Shown: positions 10,062-18,522, counted from the first letter of the stretch. The stretch: DNA of 64,000 bases from Xanthomarina sp035306605 (GCA_035306605.1 DATGNR010000033.1); one strand, 5' to 3'. Notes: generated by a model not told the origin, from the letters alone. A program made the numbers and translations.

Positions 10062-10199
10062 ATGAATGAACTTTTCCAAAATATCTTAGCCTTTACAGCC
10101 CTTTTTATGGCTCTAGCTTTTTTAGTGAAGAAATTCTTTTGGAAAAAATCGAAGGCAAAAAAAGGAATAAAAGCGCACGATTGCGATAATTGCCATTAA
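10062..10199 (+). CDS. FeoB-associated Cys-rich membrane protein
   Basis: This is a 45-residue protein: MNELFQNILAF, one hydrophobic helix (about residues 7-22), a very basic stretch (KKFFWKKSKAKK) and a C-terminal HDCDNCH with two Cys and two His. It starts 30 bases after feoB in the same direction. Short proteins with one membrane helix and a Cys-rich tail are a known companion of FeoB and are thought to help its assembly or iron handling at the cytoplasmic face. The tail looks able to bind a metal. The identification rests on place and shape, which fit well. Confidence 0.8.
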   Translation: MNELFQNILAFTALFMALAFLVKKFFWKKSKAKKGIKAHDCDNCH

Positions 10200-10225
10200 A
10201 AAATTCGGTTTAAAATCTATTTTAC

Positions 10226-10651
10226 CTAATTAGAAATTTCTAACTGGAGGTAATACTCTTCTTTTTTAAGGTTTCTGTTTGTATTTAAATTAGGTAAAAT
10301 ACCTAGGGCCATTATTGTAGATTTTTCAGAAGAAAATAAAGTGACTAATTTTTTGTTTATCCTTTTTCCTGGTTGAAATAATAACTTTTTCTGATCTATA
10401 ACAACATCGTCTTTAATAATATCCACCAATACAGAAGCTTCTCCAGCCCAAACACATGTAACATCCTCTGGACAACGAGAATCAGATAAAACTTCGGAAA
10501 ATTTTATCTGAACATCTTCCACATGATAGGATTTTCCGAAAAATAATTTCGCTACAATTTTTGGTGCTTCAACCTTTACATTTACCGAATCTTGAGAAAA
10601 GCCGAATAAAAAACAAAAAAAACACCCGAGAAAAAGAACTTGCTTCATCAT
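10226..10651 (-). CDS. Exported hypothetical protein with DSRCP..CVWAGE motif
   Basis: This is a 141-residue secreted or periplasmic protein with a signal peptide (FLGCFFCFLFGFSQ). The mature part contains DSRCPEDVTCVWAGEA, a pattern with two Cys that I recognise from a widespread but uncharacterised family in Bacteroidota. The rest is beta-rich. The two motif Cys (about 4 residues apart around EDVT) could form a disulphide. It faces the feo operon tail to tail and lies 40 bases after the DtxR-type gene on the same strand, so it may share that transcript. A link to metals is only suggested by the neighbours. Confidence 0.7.
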   Translation of the reverse strand: MMKQVLFLGCFFCFLFGFSQDSVNVKVEAPKIVAKLFFGKSYHVEDVQIKFSEVLSDSRCPEDVTCVWAGEASVLVDIIKDDVVIDQKKLLFQPGKRINKKLVTLFSSEKSTIMALGILPNLNTNRNLKKEEYYLQLEISN

Positions 10652-10691
10652 AATATTATGTATAAATTAGTTTCAATATACCTCCTACCAA

Positions 10692-11348
10692 TTATACTTT
10701 CTGAAGATATAAATTTTGTGCTACACTGTTAGAAACTGTCATCTCAAGTCCGTTAACTTTAATTTTTATCGAACTATCAAAAACTTCCTTATACAGCACT
10801 TCAATTTTTGTTCCAAGTTCTATTTTATTATTATTTAAATACTGCAAAAACTCCGAAGAACTATCGTTCACCCCAACACAACTATAGGTTTCTCCAATTT
10901 GGGCTTGAGCCAACATAATTTTATCTACTAGGGTAAAGTCCCCATGTTTATCTGGAATAGGATCTCCATGTGGATCATGGGTTGGGTAGCCTAAAAATGC
11001 ATCTAGCTTGTCTATTAGTTTTTGAGATTTAATATGCTCTAACTGCTCTGCTAGCTCATGAACCTCATCCCAAGAAAAACACAACTTATCCACTAAAAAA
11101 ACTTCCCAAAGTCTATGTTTCCTAATTACATTGATTGCTATTTTATTTCCAGCATCCGTAAGAATGGCTCCTTGGTATTTTTTATAGTCCACATAGGATT
11201 TATCAGCCAACTTCTTAACCATGTCTGTCGCAGATGACGCTTTTGTACTCATAGCTTCTGCTAAAGCATTGGTGCTAACCATCTCCTTTCCGTGTTTACT
11301 TAAGTGGTAAATGGTTTTTATATAATTTTCTTCTGTAAGCGTTATCAT
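10692..11348 (-). CDS. DtxR/MntR-family metal-dependent transcriptional repressor
   Basis: This is a cytoplasmic repressor that binds DNA when loaded with Fe(II) or Mn(II). Residues 1-65 form the winged helix (TLTEENYIKTIYHLS, VSTNALAEAMSTKASSATD), then comes the metal-binding and dimer domain (RHRLWEVFLVDKLCFSWDEVHELAEQLEH), then an SH3-like C-terminal domain resembling FeoA. I start at the ATG at 11348; an ATG seven codons upstream is possible but overlaps the promoter region. Two tandem TATATTTG elements and the palindrome TTTAGACTAATCTAAA lie upstream, consistent with self-regulation. Targets probably include the metal importer downstream of the divergent pseudogene, and perhaps feoAB. 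Confidence 0.9.
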   Translation of the reverse strand: MITLTEENYIKTIYHLSKHGKEMVSTNALAEAMSTKASSATDMVKKLADKSYVDYKKYQGAILTDAGNKIAINVIRKHRLWEVFLVDKLCFSWDEVHELAEQLEHIKSQKLIDKLDAFLGYPTHDPHGDPIPDKHGDFTLVDKIMLAQAQIGETYSCVGVNDSSSEFLQYLNNNKIELGTKIEVLYKEVFDSSIKIKVNGLEMTVSNSVAQNLYLQKV

Positions 11349-11366
11349 CTTAAATTTTATTACACA

Positions 11367-11374
11367 CAAATATA
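11367..11374 (-). promoter_or_regulatory. Proximal -7 element of the dtxR-like gene
   Basis: The complement reads TATATTTG, a full match to TAnnTTTG, 18 bases before the chosen ATG. Confidence 0.4.
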
Positions 11375-11388
11375 AAACAATTAAATAA

Positions 11389-11396
11389 CAAATATA
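11389..11396 (-). promoter_or_regulatory. Distal -7 element of the dtxR-like gene
   Basis: The complement reads TATATTTG. It lies 2 bases from the palindromic operator at 11399-11414, so a bound repressor would block the -7 to -33 region of this promoter. Confidence 0.4.
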
Positions 11397-11398
11397 TT

Positions 11399-11414
11399 TT
11401 TAGACTAATCTAAA
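11399..11414. promoter_or_regulatory. Putative DtxR-type operator TTTAGACTAATCTAAA
   Basis: The arms TTTAGA and TCTAAA flank CTAA, with a central TA. This has the form of DtxR/IdeR/MntR boxes. It lies in the gap between the repressor gene and the divergent receptor pseudogene and metal importer genes, so it could control both sides. Confidence 0.6.
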
Positions 11415-11468
11415 TAGATATTTATATTTACTGAATTTTATTTAAAATAAAACTAATTTACCTGGTTG

Positions 11469-12365
11469 AGGAGAACTAAATGTAGACGCCGGATTTAAAG
11501 CTAATATTGGAAACACGTTTTATGTAGCACAACAACGTATTGCATTTGGGCAATTTATCTGAGACAAAGAACTTAACAACCACGATCTTTTATTTGGTAC
11601 TGCCTTAGATATAATTATTATAATGACAACACCACAGCAACCCCAATAGCTAACGAACTAACAATTCCCTCTCTTTTTGTTCAAGATGAGATTAAGTTTA
11701 ATTTAAAACAAAGTTTATTACTTGGTTTGCATTACGATTACGACACCCGCCATGGAAATATATTTACACCACGTATCGCTTATAAGTTTAAACCACCCGA
11801 CAACGATATTTTTCGTTTAAATGCAGGAACAGGTTTTAGAGTTGTTCATTTATATACTGAAGAGCGCGCAGCCATAATTGGTGCTCAAGATGTAATTATT
11901 GAAGAAGAGTTAAAACAAGAAGAGTCTTATAACGTAAATATCAATTATCTAAAAAACTATATACTAGGAGCGGCATGCATTTTACTTTTGATACATCTGC
12001 ATGGTTAACCTATTTTACTAATGCTATTATTCCTGATTATGATACCCATCCCAACCAAATTATTTATTCAAACCTAGAAGGCTATTCAATTCCAAAGGGA
12101 TTGGTTTTAATGCAGATGCTATTTTTTAAGCTGGTATTAGAGCCTCTATAGGGGCCACTTTACAAGATGTTTCACAAACAAAGGAAATCCTTTTATCATA
12201 GCTAGAGCAGACGATCCGTTTGACGAAAATGTTATTTTCGATACTAGTGGAAATCTAGTTCCAACAGCAGACAATCCGTACACCTTAACCTTTAGTCCAG
12301 ATTATGCATCTGGCCAAAACCAAGGCATTCGCTTATTCTTTGGACTTAGATACCAACTTCATTAA
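11469..12365 (+). pseudogene. TonB-dependent receptor remnant
   Basis: Reading across frames gives the C-terminal barrel of a TonB-dependent receptor: VDAGFKANIGNTFYVAQQ, then an in-frame TGA (11560-11562), a frameshift near 11606, then YNYYNDNTTATP, LFVQDEIKFNLKQSLLLG, LHYDYDTRHGNIFTPRIAYK, RLNAGTGFRVVHLYTEE. A second frameshift falls near 11960 to FDTSAWLTYFTNAIIPDYD, a third near 12105, a stop near 12127, and then an end in GIRLFFGLRYQLH. The plug and most of the N-terminus are missing, and a piece between TLQDVSQTK and NPFIIARADD seems deleted. The frame at 11727-12008 is only one fragment. It lies directly upstream of the metal ABC operon, so the lost receptor probably fed that importer. 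Confidence 0.88.
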
Positions 12366-12410
12366 AAAATAAATAGTTTTTTAGTAACTTCGCAATAAAT
12401 ATTTAGACGG

Positions 12411-13322
12411 ATGAAAAGATTTATTTTTTCCTTTATAATTCTTGGTGTTTTATTTAGTTGTAAAAACACCCAGGAGACCAATGGCAAACTAAACATAGTA
12501 ACCACCACCACGATGATTACGGATTTAGTAAAAAACATTGGGGGAGAAAAAATCAACCTTCAAGGATTAATGGGAAGTGGTGTAGACCCCCATCTTTATA
12601 AAGCCAGTGAAGGTGATGTTTCCAAACTAGCAAACGCCGACCTCATATTTTATGGCGGCTTACATTTAGAAGGAAAATTAGTTGAAGTATTTGAAAAAAT
12701 GGGACGTCAAAATATTAAAGCCATTGCCATTTCCGATGCCTTAAATCAGAACACGCTAATTTCTTCAAACAATTTTGCTGGCAATTACGATCCACATATC
12801 TGGTTTGATATAGATTATTGGATAGAAATCACCCAGTATGTAGCGAAGCAACTATCCAAAGTTGACCCAAAAAACAACGAATTCTATGAAGCTAATGCCT
12901 TAACCTATATAGAAAAACTTAAAGTTTTAAAAGAAGAATTGTATACAACTATAGCAGCTCTTCCGGAAGATAAACGTATTTTAGTAACAGCTCACGATGC
13001 TTTTAGTTACTTTGGAAAAGCTTTTAATTTTGAAGTCGTTGGCTTGCAAGGGCTATCTACCGCAACTGAGGCTGGGGTTCAAGATGTTCAAAAACTAGCA
13101 GTATTTATTATTGATAAAAAAATTAAAGCTATTTTTATTGAAAGCTCCGTTCCTAAACGAACTATTGAAGCTTTACAAGCTGCAGTAGTGTCTACCGGGC
13201 ATCAAGTAGCTATTGGTGGCACACTGTATTCAGACGCACTTGGAAACGCAGGAACCGCCGAAGGCACTTACATTGGTATGTTTGAATACAACGTAAACAC
13301 CATAGTAACTGCTTTAAAGTAA
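12411..13322 (+). CDS. Metal ABC transporter substrate-binding lipoprotein (cluster A-I)
   Basis: This is a 303-residue ZnuA/TroA/MntC-like binding protein of a manganese, zinc or iron importer. It has a lipoprotein signal ending LFSC with Cys17 as the lipidated residue. The four expected ligands are visible: His61 (DPHLYK), His129 (DPHIWFD), Glu244 (FIESSVP) and Asp275 (LYSDALG). The Glu and Asp pair, and the lack of a long His-rich loop, favour Mn or Fe over a ZnuA-type Zn protein, but this is inference. It is the first gene of an operon with an ATPase and two permeases and starts 46 bases after a receptor pseudogene. Confidence 0.9.
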   Translation: MKRFIFSFIILGVLFSCKNTQETNGKLNIVTTTTMITDLVKNIGGEKINLQGLMGSGVDPHLYKASEGDVSKLANADLIFYGGLHLEGKLVEVFEKMGRQNIKAIAISDALNQNTLISSNNFAGNYDPHIWFDIDYWIEITQYVAKQLSKVDPKNNEFYEANALTYIEKLKVLKEELYTTIAALPEDKRILVTAHDAFSYFGKAFNFEVVGLQGLSTATEAGVQDVQKLAVFIIDKKIKAIFIESSVPKRTIEALQAAVVSTGHQVAIGGTLYSDALGNAGTAEGTYIGMFEYNVNTIVTALK

Positions 13323-13347
13323 ACCTTAAAAAGTGTCCGTTAGGACG

Positions 13348-13373
13348 AAGAAGTGACTTACACTTAATTCTTC
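13348..13373 (+). other. Hairpin between binding-protein and ATPase genes
   Basis: AAGTG and CACTT pair around ACTTA, with outer GAAG/CTTC extending the stem through a small bulge. It lies in the 80-base gap after the binding-protein gene. Such hairpins can protect the upstream mRNA part so that the binding protein is made in excess; there is no T-run, so it is not a full terminator. Confidence 0.35.
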
Positions 13374-13402
13374 AGCATCTATATAAACTAAAAATACCAT
13401 AG

Positions 13403-14176
13403 GTGAACGAAATAAAAACAAATAAAGAGACTCCGGCTTTTACAGGTAAAATGGCGGTACAAGTAGATGATTTAACTGTTGCTTACAACTACAAGCCAGT
13501 ACTTTGGGATATTGATTTAGAAATTCCAGAAGGTATCCTTATGGCAATTGTTGGCCCAAATGGAGCAGGAAAATCCACTTTAATAAAAGCAATTTTAGGG
13601 ATATTAAAACCCATAGCTGGAAGCGTTAGCATCTACGGAAAACCTTACGACAAGCAACGTAAGTTAGTTGCTTATGTTCCACAGAAAGGAAGTGTTGATT
13701 GGGACTTCCCTACTACAGCGCTAGACGTCGTATTAATGGGAACTTATGGTAGCTTAGGATGGATTAAACGTCCTAAATTAAAAGAGAAAAAAGCCGCATT
13801 AGAAGCTTTAGAAAAAGTAGGGATGTTAGCCTTTCAATCCAGACAAATCAGTCAGCTTTCAGGAGGTCAACAACAACGGATATTCTTAGCTCGCGCCTTA
13901 GTTCAAGATGCATCAATTTATTTTATGGATGAGCCTTTTCAAGGTGTAGACGTCACTACAGAAATTGCCATCATAAATATTCTTAAAGAACTACGAAAAG
14001 CAGGAAAAACGGTAATTGTAGTACATCACGACTTACAGACTGTTCCTGAATATTTCGATTGGGTAACCTTTTTAAATGTGAAAAAAATTGCCACAGGACC
14101 AGTTAGGGATATTTTTAATGATGACAACTTAACAAAAACCTACGGCATTAATTATAAAGTAAGTATTCAAAAATAA
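13403..14176 (+). CDS. Metal ABC transporter ATP-binding protein
   Basis: This is a 257-residue cytoplasmic ATPase of the importer. Walker A is GPNGAGKST, the Q-loop is in YVPQKGSVDWDFP, the signature is LSGGQQQR, Walker B is SIYFMDEPF and the switch His is in VIVVHHDLQ. The GTG at 13403 gives a 16-residue lead before MAVQVDDLTVAY. An ATG at 13451, preceded by AGGTAAA, is an equally good start. The gene overlaps the first permease by one base (TAATG), so translation is coupled. Confidence 0.92.
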   Translation: MNEIKTNKETPAFTGKMAVQVDDLTVAYNYKPVLWDIDLEIPEGILMAIVGPNGAGKSTLIKAILGILKPIAGSVSIYGKPYDKQRKLVAYVPQKGSVDWDFPTTALDVVLMGTYGSLGWIKRPKLKEKKAALEALEKVGMLAFQSRQISQLSGGQQQRIFLARALVQDASIYFMDEPFQGVDVTTEIAIINILKELRKAGKTVIVVHHDLQTVPEYFDWVTFLNVKKIATGPVRDIFNDDNLTKTYGINYKVSIQK

Positions 14177-15303
14177 TGGACATCCAAGAGTATTTTTCTT
14201 TAGTTTTCAGCGACTATACCCTGCGTACTATTACCTTAGGCACAGCCATTCTTGGGGCTGTAACGGGTATGCTTGGAAGTTTTGCTGTACTACGAAAACA
14301 GAGTTTGCTAGGAGACGCTATTTCTCATGCCGCACTACCCGGAATTGCAATAACCTTTTTAATTACCGGAGCTAAGGATACCAACACCTTACTTATTGGA
14401 GCTTTGGTAAGTGGCCTAATAGGAACCTTTTGGATTAGAGGGATTATAAAAAAAACCCATTTAAAATCTGATACCGCCTTAGGTTTAATTCTTTCTTTAT
14501 TTTTTGGATTTGGAATGCTGTTACTAACCTTCATTCAAAAACAACCCAACGCAAACCAAGCCGGCTTAGACAAGTATTTGTTTGGGCAAGCTGCAACTTT
14601 AGTGGAAAGCGATGTGTGGCTTATGGCTATTATTACCGGACTATGCTTACTAGTTTTACTGCTTTTTTGGAAAGAATTCAAACTCTTTCTTTTTGATTCA
14701 GATTATACAAAAACCCTTGGTTTTAACACCAATTTTATAGATGTCCTAATTACAAGTTTTATTGTTCTAGCTATCGTTTTAGGCTTACAAACAGTTGGAG
14801 TCGTTTTAATGAGCGCTATGCTTTTAGCCCCTGCTGCGGCTGCAAGACAATGGACAAACAGCTTATCAAAAATGGTGCTTTTGGCAGCTATTATTGGTGC
14901 ATTTTCAGGAGTATTTGGAACAGCCATCAGTGCCAGCCAAAACAACTTACCTACAGGTCCCGTAATTGTAATTGTAGCTTCTGTGTTTGTGGTTTTTTCA
15001 TTTATATTTTCGCCAAGTCGAGGTTTGCTATTTCGTCAAATTAGATTTATTGCTAACAGACGTGATTTACAGTTACAAAAAACCTTAGCCTTCATGTATC
15101 ATATTGCCGAAACTCATGATAATATTTCGCATCCACATACCATTAAAATCTTAAATAATTTTCAAGGTTATACACGCAAAACCCTTCAAAAATTAGTTGA
15201 TAAAAACTATGTTACTTTAGATGGAACCATGTGGAGTTTAACCGAAAAAGGGTTTGAAACGGCTGCTAATTTATATAACCAACAAGCTATAAAAGATGAG
15301 TAA
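14176..15303 (+). CDS. Metal ABC transporter permease with C-terminal winged-helix domain
   Basis: This is an ABC-3-type inner-membrane permease of 375 residues. The membrane part (residues 1 to about 285) contains GSFAVLRKQSLLGDAISHAALPG and GLQTVGVVLMSAMLLAPAAAARQW, both characteristic. After the last helix about 90 more residues follow: RRDLQLQKTLAFMYHIAE, then YTRKTLQKLVDKNYVTLDG and WSLTEKGFETAANL. These read like the winged helix of a DtxR-type repressor and would lie in the cytoplasm. Such fused permeases occur in Bacteroidota. The 8-base overlap with the next permease gene suggests both are made together as a heterodimer. Confidence 0.9.
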   Translation: MDIQEYFSLVFSDYTLRTITLGTAILGAVTGMLGSFAVLRKQSLLGDAISHAALPGIAITFLITGAKDTNTLLIGALVSGLIGTFWIRGIIKKTHLKSDTALGLILSLFFGFGMLLLTFIQKQPNANQAGLDKYLFGQAATLVESDVWLMAIITGLCLLVLLLFWKEFKLFLFDSDYTKTLGFNTNFIDVLITSFIVLAIVLGLQTVGVVLMSAMLLAPAAAARQWTNSLSKMVLLAAIIGAFSGVFGTAISASQNNLPTGPVIVIVASVFVVFSFIFSPSRGLLFRQIRFIANRRDLQLQKTLAFMYHIAETHDNISHPHTIKILNNFQGYTRKTLQKLVDKNYVTLDGTMWSLTEKGFETAANLYNQQAIKDE

Positions 15304-16456
15304 CGCACAATTAGAAATACAGATAATTGCTAGCTTGGTAGCTATAGCCTGTGCTATTCCTGGAACCTTTTTGGTATTAAGAAAAATGGCTATGATTAGC
15401 GATGCTATTAGCCATTCTATATTACCTGGGCTCGTGATTGGTTTTTTTATTACCCAAGACCTCAACTCTCCATTATTAATTTTACTTGCCACATTAACCG
15501 GGGTAATAACAGTTATTTTGGTAGAGCGCATTCAAAAAACAGGGTTAGTAAAAGAAGACACAGCTATTGGATTGGTATTTCCAGCACTTTTTAGTATTGG
15601 GGTGATATTAATTTCAAAAAACGCCAACGATATCCATTTAGATGTCGACGCTGTTCTGTTAGGCGAATTGGCTTTTGCGCCCTTTGATAGAATTTTTATA
15701 GGAGATGTAGATTTTGGACCAAAATCCTTATGGATTATTGGAATTATTTTATCCATTACTATAGGTTTATTGTTAGCCTTTTTTAAAGAATTAAAAATAA
15801 GCACCTTCGATGTTGGTTTAGCTGCATCATTAGGGTTTTCGCCAACTATAATCCACTACGGGTTAATGACAGTAGCTTCCGTAACCACTGTTGGCGCCTT
15901 CGATGCTGTAGGAGCCATCCTTGTTGTAGCCTTAATGATTGCTCCCGCCGCTAGTGCTTATTTACTTACCACAGACTTAAAGTACATGCTTGGGTTAGCC
16001 ATTACATTTGGTGTGTTTGGTGCTATTTCAGGTTATTGGTTAGCCCATTGGTTAGACGCTTCAATTGCTGGTTCGATAACCACCATGTTAGGACTGTTGT
16101 TTTTATGTGTTTATTTATTTGCTCCTAGCAAAGGCCTTATTGCTGTCATGTATCGCGAAAAGCAACAACGAACAGAAGTTTCTTTATTGACTTTTTTACT
16201 TCATTTAAAAAATCATTCTGAAGTACGAGAGCGCCATGTAAATCATTTACAAGAACATATTAATTGGCAACGGGTAAGAGCCAAAACCGTATTAGAACTC
16301 GCATTAAAAAATAATATGATAATAATTGATGATAAGGTGGTATCCTTAACCCAAAAGGGGGACGAGTTTACATCCAAGGCCATCAATTATATTATTACTA
16401 ATGAAGATGCACAAATAGAAGATATGAAAGATGACTTCTTCTTGTTTAGAGGGTAA
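15296..16456 (+). CDS. Second metal ABC transporter permease with winged-helix-like tail
   Basis: This is a 386-residue ABC-3 permease, the partner of the preceding one. The core has GTFLVLRKMAMISDAISHSILPG and VGAFDAVGAILVVALMIAPAAS. After the last membrane helix (about residue 285) comes a cytoplasmic tail: VSLLTFLLHLKNHSE, RAKTVLELALKNNMIIIDD and VVSLTQKGDEFTSKA. It has the same helix-turn-helix-wing pattern as its neighbour, followed by a short acidic end. It is the last gene of the operon. The next gene, on the minus strand, faces it 46 bases away. Confidence 0.88.
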   Translation: MSNAQLEIQIIASLVAIACAIPGTFLVLRKMAMISDAISHSILPGLVIGFFITQDLNSPLLILLATLTGVITVILVERIQKTGLVKEDTAIGLVFPALFSIGVILISKNANDIHLDVDAVLLGELAFAPFDRIFIGDVDFGPKSLWIIGIILSITIGLLLAFFKELKISTFDVGLAASLGFSPTIIHYGLMTVASVTTVGAFDAVGAILVVALMIAPAASAYLLTTDLKYMLGLAITFGVFGAISGYWLAHWLDASIAGSITTMLGLLFLCVYLFAPSKGLIAVMYREKQQRTEVSLLTFLLHLKNHSEVRERHVNHLQEHINWQRVRAKTVLELALKNNMIIIDDKVVSLTQKGDEFTSKAINYIITNEDAQIEDMKDDFFLFRG

Positions 16457-16502
16457 AACATCACCCTTTATTAATCTATTCTTTCTAAGAATTCAAAATA
16501 AC

Positions 16503-16925
16503 TCATTGCTTCTTTAACTCTCTCCCAACTAGCCAAGATATATCAGACTTAATAATCTTTATAGAGGTAGGAATGTCACGATTGGATTTATCACGAGGTG
16601 ATTTTGAATTAAACCGTGCTTGCGTATTATTCAAATTTAATGTGAATTTTGAATCGAAATCGCTTTTATGAGCTATAAAGTGAATATTTTTTTTATTCAT
16701 CTCCCACTTTCCTTTTCCGTAAGCATTTGATTCAGGAGGGTTTGTGCCATCCAGCTTTCTCATGGTGTGAATGTTGAAGCTCCCATCTGGATTTAATATT
16801 ATTGTTTCGCTAAAACTTCCATTAGAACCCTCAAAATTGAATTGATAGGTTCCATTAATAACTTTTGTTTGCGAAAAGACAGCCGTTTGAAGCATGATTA
16901 AACCAAAGAAAAGCATCTGTTTCAT
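16503..16925 (-). CDS. Exported hypothetical protein, lipocalin-like
   Basis: This is a 140-residue protein with a signal peptide (MLFFGLIMLQTAVFSQ). The mature part is beta-rich with a pattern common in small lipocalin-like or META-like proteins of this phylum: INGTYQF, SETIILNPDGSFNIH, GKGKWEMNKKNIHF, FTLNLNNTQARF. The ligand or function is unknown. It is a single gene converging on the metal importer operon. Confidence 0.6.
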   Translation of the reverse strand: MKQMLFFGLIMLQTAVFSQTKVINGTYQFNFEGSNGSFSETIILNPDGSFNIHTMRKLDGTNPPESNAYGKGKWEMNKKNIHFIAHKSDFDSKFTLNLNNTQARFNSKSPRDKSNRDIPTSIKIIKSDISWLVGRELKKQ

Positions 16926-16983
16926 AAGGAATTGATTTTGTTTAGATTCATATCAAAAAATATTCCATAGCAACATGCTTTTA

Positions 16984-17721
16984 CTAGAATCCTCGTTCTT
17001 TCTGTAAGTGCTCGTAAGCTTCTTGAACCTGACGAAATTTTTCCTCAGCCCCTTTTTGATGTTCTTCACCTAAATGAATAACTTTATCTGGATGGTACTT
17101 TTTTGCCATCTTTCTATAAGCTGCTTTAATTTCAGCAACGGTAGCATCTTTAGTTATTTCAAGAATTTTATAAGAATTATCGCTACTACTATAAAACATT
17201 GCTTTAATACTTTCAAAATCTTGATGGCTGATTCCTAAATAATTTGCAATGGTTTCAATGGTCTTAACTTCTTGTTCAACTACCACCCCATCGGCTTTCG
17301 CTATACCAAATAAAAAATGAAGGAGTTGTAAACGTGATGGATGATCCATCATTTGACGAATTTGTAAGCAAACCTGACGAATCGGAATCTCTTGTTTATT
17401 AAGTTCTTTAAACAATTTAAAGGCATGATTTGCTCGGTCCTTTCCATACATACCAACAAATTGTTGGCGTACAAAATCCAATTCTCGCTGATCCTGTTTT
17501 CCATCCGCCTTTATTACTATAGACGCTAGAATTAACAGGCTAACTTCAAAATCGCCAGGTTGGGTTTGATTGGTTCTTTGGTAAGTTTGTTGCGTATCTA
17601 CTTTTATAGTTCCTTTGGAAAAGCCATCCACAACGCTTCCTAAAACCATACCTAAAATAGCGCCAATTGGTCCTCCTAAAGACCATCCTATTGCCGCACC
17701 AATCCATTTTGAAAAATTCAT
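16984..17721 (-). CDS. TerB-like / J-domain protein (DjlA-like)
   Basis: This is a 245-residue co-chaperone-like protein. Residues 1-35 contain a glycine-rich hydrophobic segment (WIGAAIGWSLGGPIGAILG) resembling the membrane anchor of DjlA. Residues about 55-165 match the TerB/DjlA central domain with acidic motifs (IKADGKQDQREL; AKADGVVVEQEV). The C-terminal 65 residues are a J domain with the HPD motif in KKYHPDKVI, which stimulates DnaK ATPase. Order and length match DjlA-type proteins. It is a single gene with no obvious partner nearby. Confidence 0.85.
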   Translation of the reverse strand: MNFSKWIGAAIGWSLGGPIGAILGMVLGSVVDGFSKGTIKVDTQQTYQRTNQTQPGDFEVSLLILASIVIKADGKQDQRELDFVRQQFVGMYGKDRANHAFKLFKELNKQEIPIRQVCLQIRQMMDHPSRLQLLHFLFGIAKADGVVVEQEVKTIETIANYLGISHQDFESIKAMFYSSSDNSYKILEITKDATVAEIKAAYRKMAKKYHPDKVIHLGEEHQKGAEEKFRQVQEAYEHLQKERGF

Positions 17722-18008
17722 GTATTCCTTTTTATTTTTACTGATTCAAATCTTGATTTGATTCGCAGGTTTCAGAAAAAACAATAAATTCTAAAACAGC
17801 TTCACAAAATACAAATTACTCGATTTTAAATTTTGGGTAAATATACTATTGTTAGTTGTTTTTTCAGAAGAAATATCCCTTAAAGACCATAAAGTTAATG
17901 TTCTGTTTAAATTTAGAGTGACGTTAAAAGTGTGCTAACAACCACATTCATCTGAATACTTTTTCCGTATCTTTACGGTTTAAAATAATAATCTTAAAAT
18001 TAAAAGAT

Positions 18009-18419
18009 ATGTATCCAGCAGAATTAGTAAAACCAATGCGCGAAGATTTAACAAAAGTTGGGTTTGAAGAATTACATACTGCCGAAGCTGTTGAAAATGC
18101 TTTAGCAAAAACAGGGACCACTTTAGTTGTAGTTAACTCCGTTTGTGGTTGTGCTGCAGCCAACGCTCGTCCAGGAGCTCGTATGAGTATCCAAAATGAA
18201 AAACACCCTGATCATTTAGTTACTGTTTTTGCAGGTGTAGACAAAGAAGCTGTTGATAAGGCTAGAGAGCACATGATTCCGTTTCCTCCAAGCTCACCAT
18301 GTATTGCTTTATTTAAGGATGGTGAATTGGTTCACATGTTAGAGCGTCATCATATTGAAGGTCGTCCAGCAGAAGTAATTGCTGAAAATTTAGTGGATGC
18401 TTTCAATACGCATTGTTAA
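18009..18419 (+). CDS. Bacilliredoxin BrxA/BrxB family protein
   Basis: This is a 136-residue thioredoxin-like protein with the CGC active site at residues 46-48 (VNSVCGCAAANARPG). In Bacillus, relatives remove bacillithiol from mixed disulphides on proteins; whether this organism makes bacillithiol cannot be told here. The rest matches the family (PFPPSSPCIALFKDGELVHMLERHHIEGR). A strong terminator follows, so it is a one-gene unit. A TATCTTTA element about 33 bases upstream is a near match to the -7 consensus. Confidence 0.9.
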   Translation: MYPAELVKPMREDLTKVGFEELHTAEAVENALAKTGTTLVVVNSVCGCAAANARPGARMSIQNEKHPDHLVTVFAGVDKEAVDKAREHMIPFPPSSPCIALFKDGELVHMLERHHIEGRPAEVIAENLVDAFNTHC

Positions 18420-18457
18420 TATTTTCAAAGTAATTTCTCTATAAATATAAGAGATAT

Positions 18458-18486
18458 AAAACCACGGCCATGTCGTGGTTTTTTTT
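18458..18486 (+). terminator. Terminator after the bacilliredoxin gene
   Basis: ACCACG pairs with CGTGGT around a 7-base loop, with three A before and a run of T after (GGTTTTTTTT). Confidence 0.85.
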
Positions 18487-18522
18487 ATACTTTTACTCAA
18501 GATTTTATTAAAATAACACCCT

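Noticed and set aside
11727..12008. A 93-codon frame that could be called as a separate gene.
   Set aside because: Its translation is a fragment of a TonB-dependent receptor that continues in other frames on both sides; it is part of the pseudogene.
18436..18455. TCTCT/AGAGA stem before the bacilliredoxin terminator.
   Set aside because: Weak 5-bp stem without a T-run; the strong hairpin right after it explains termination.
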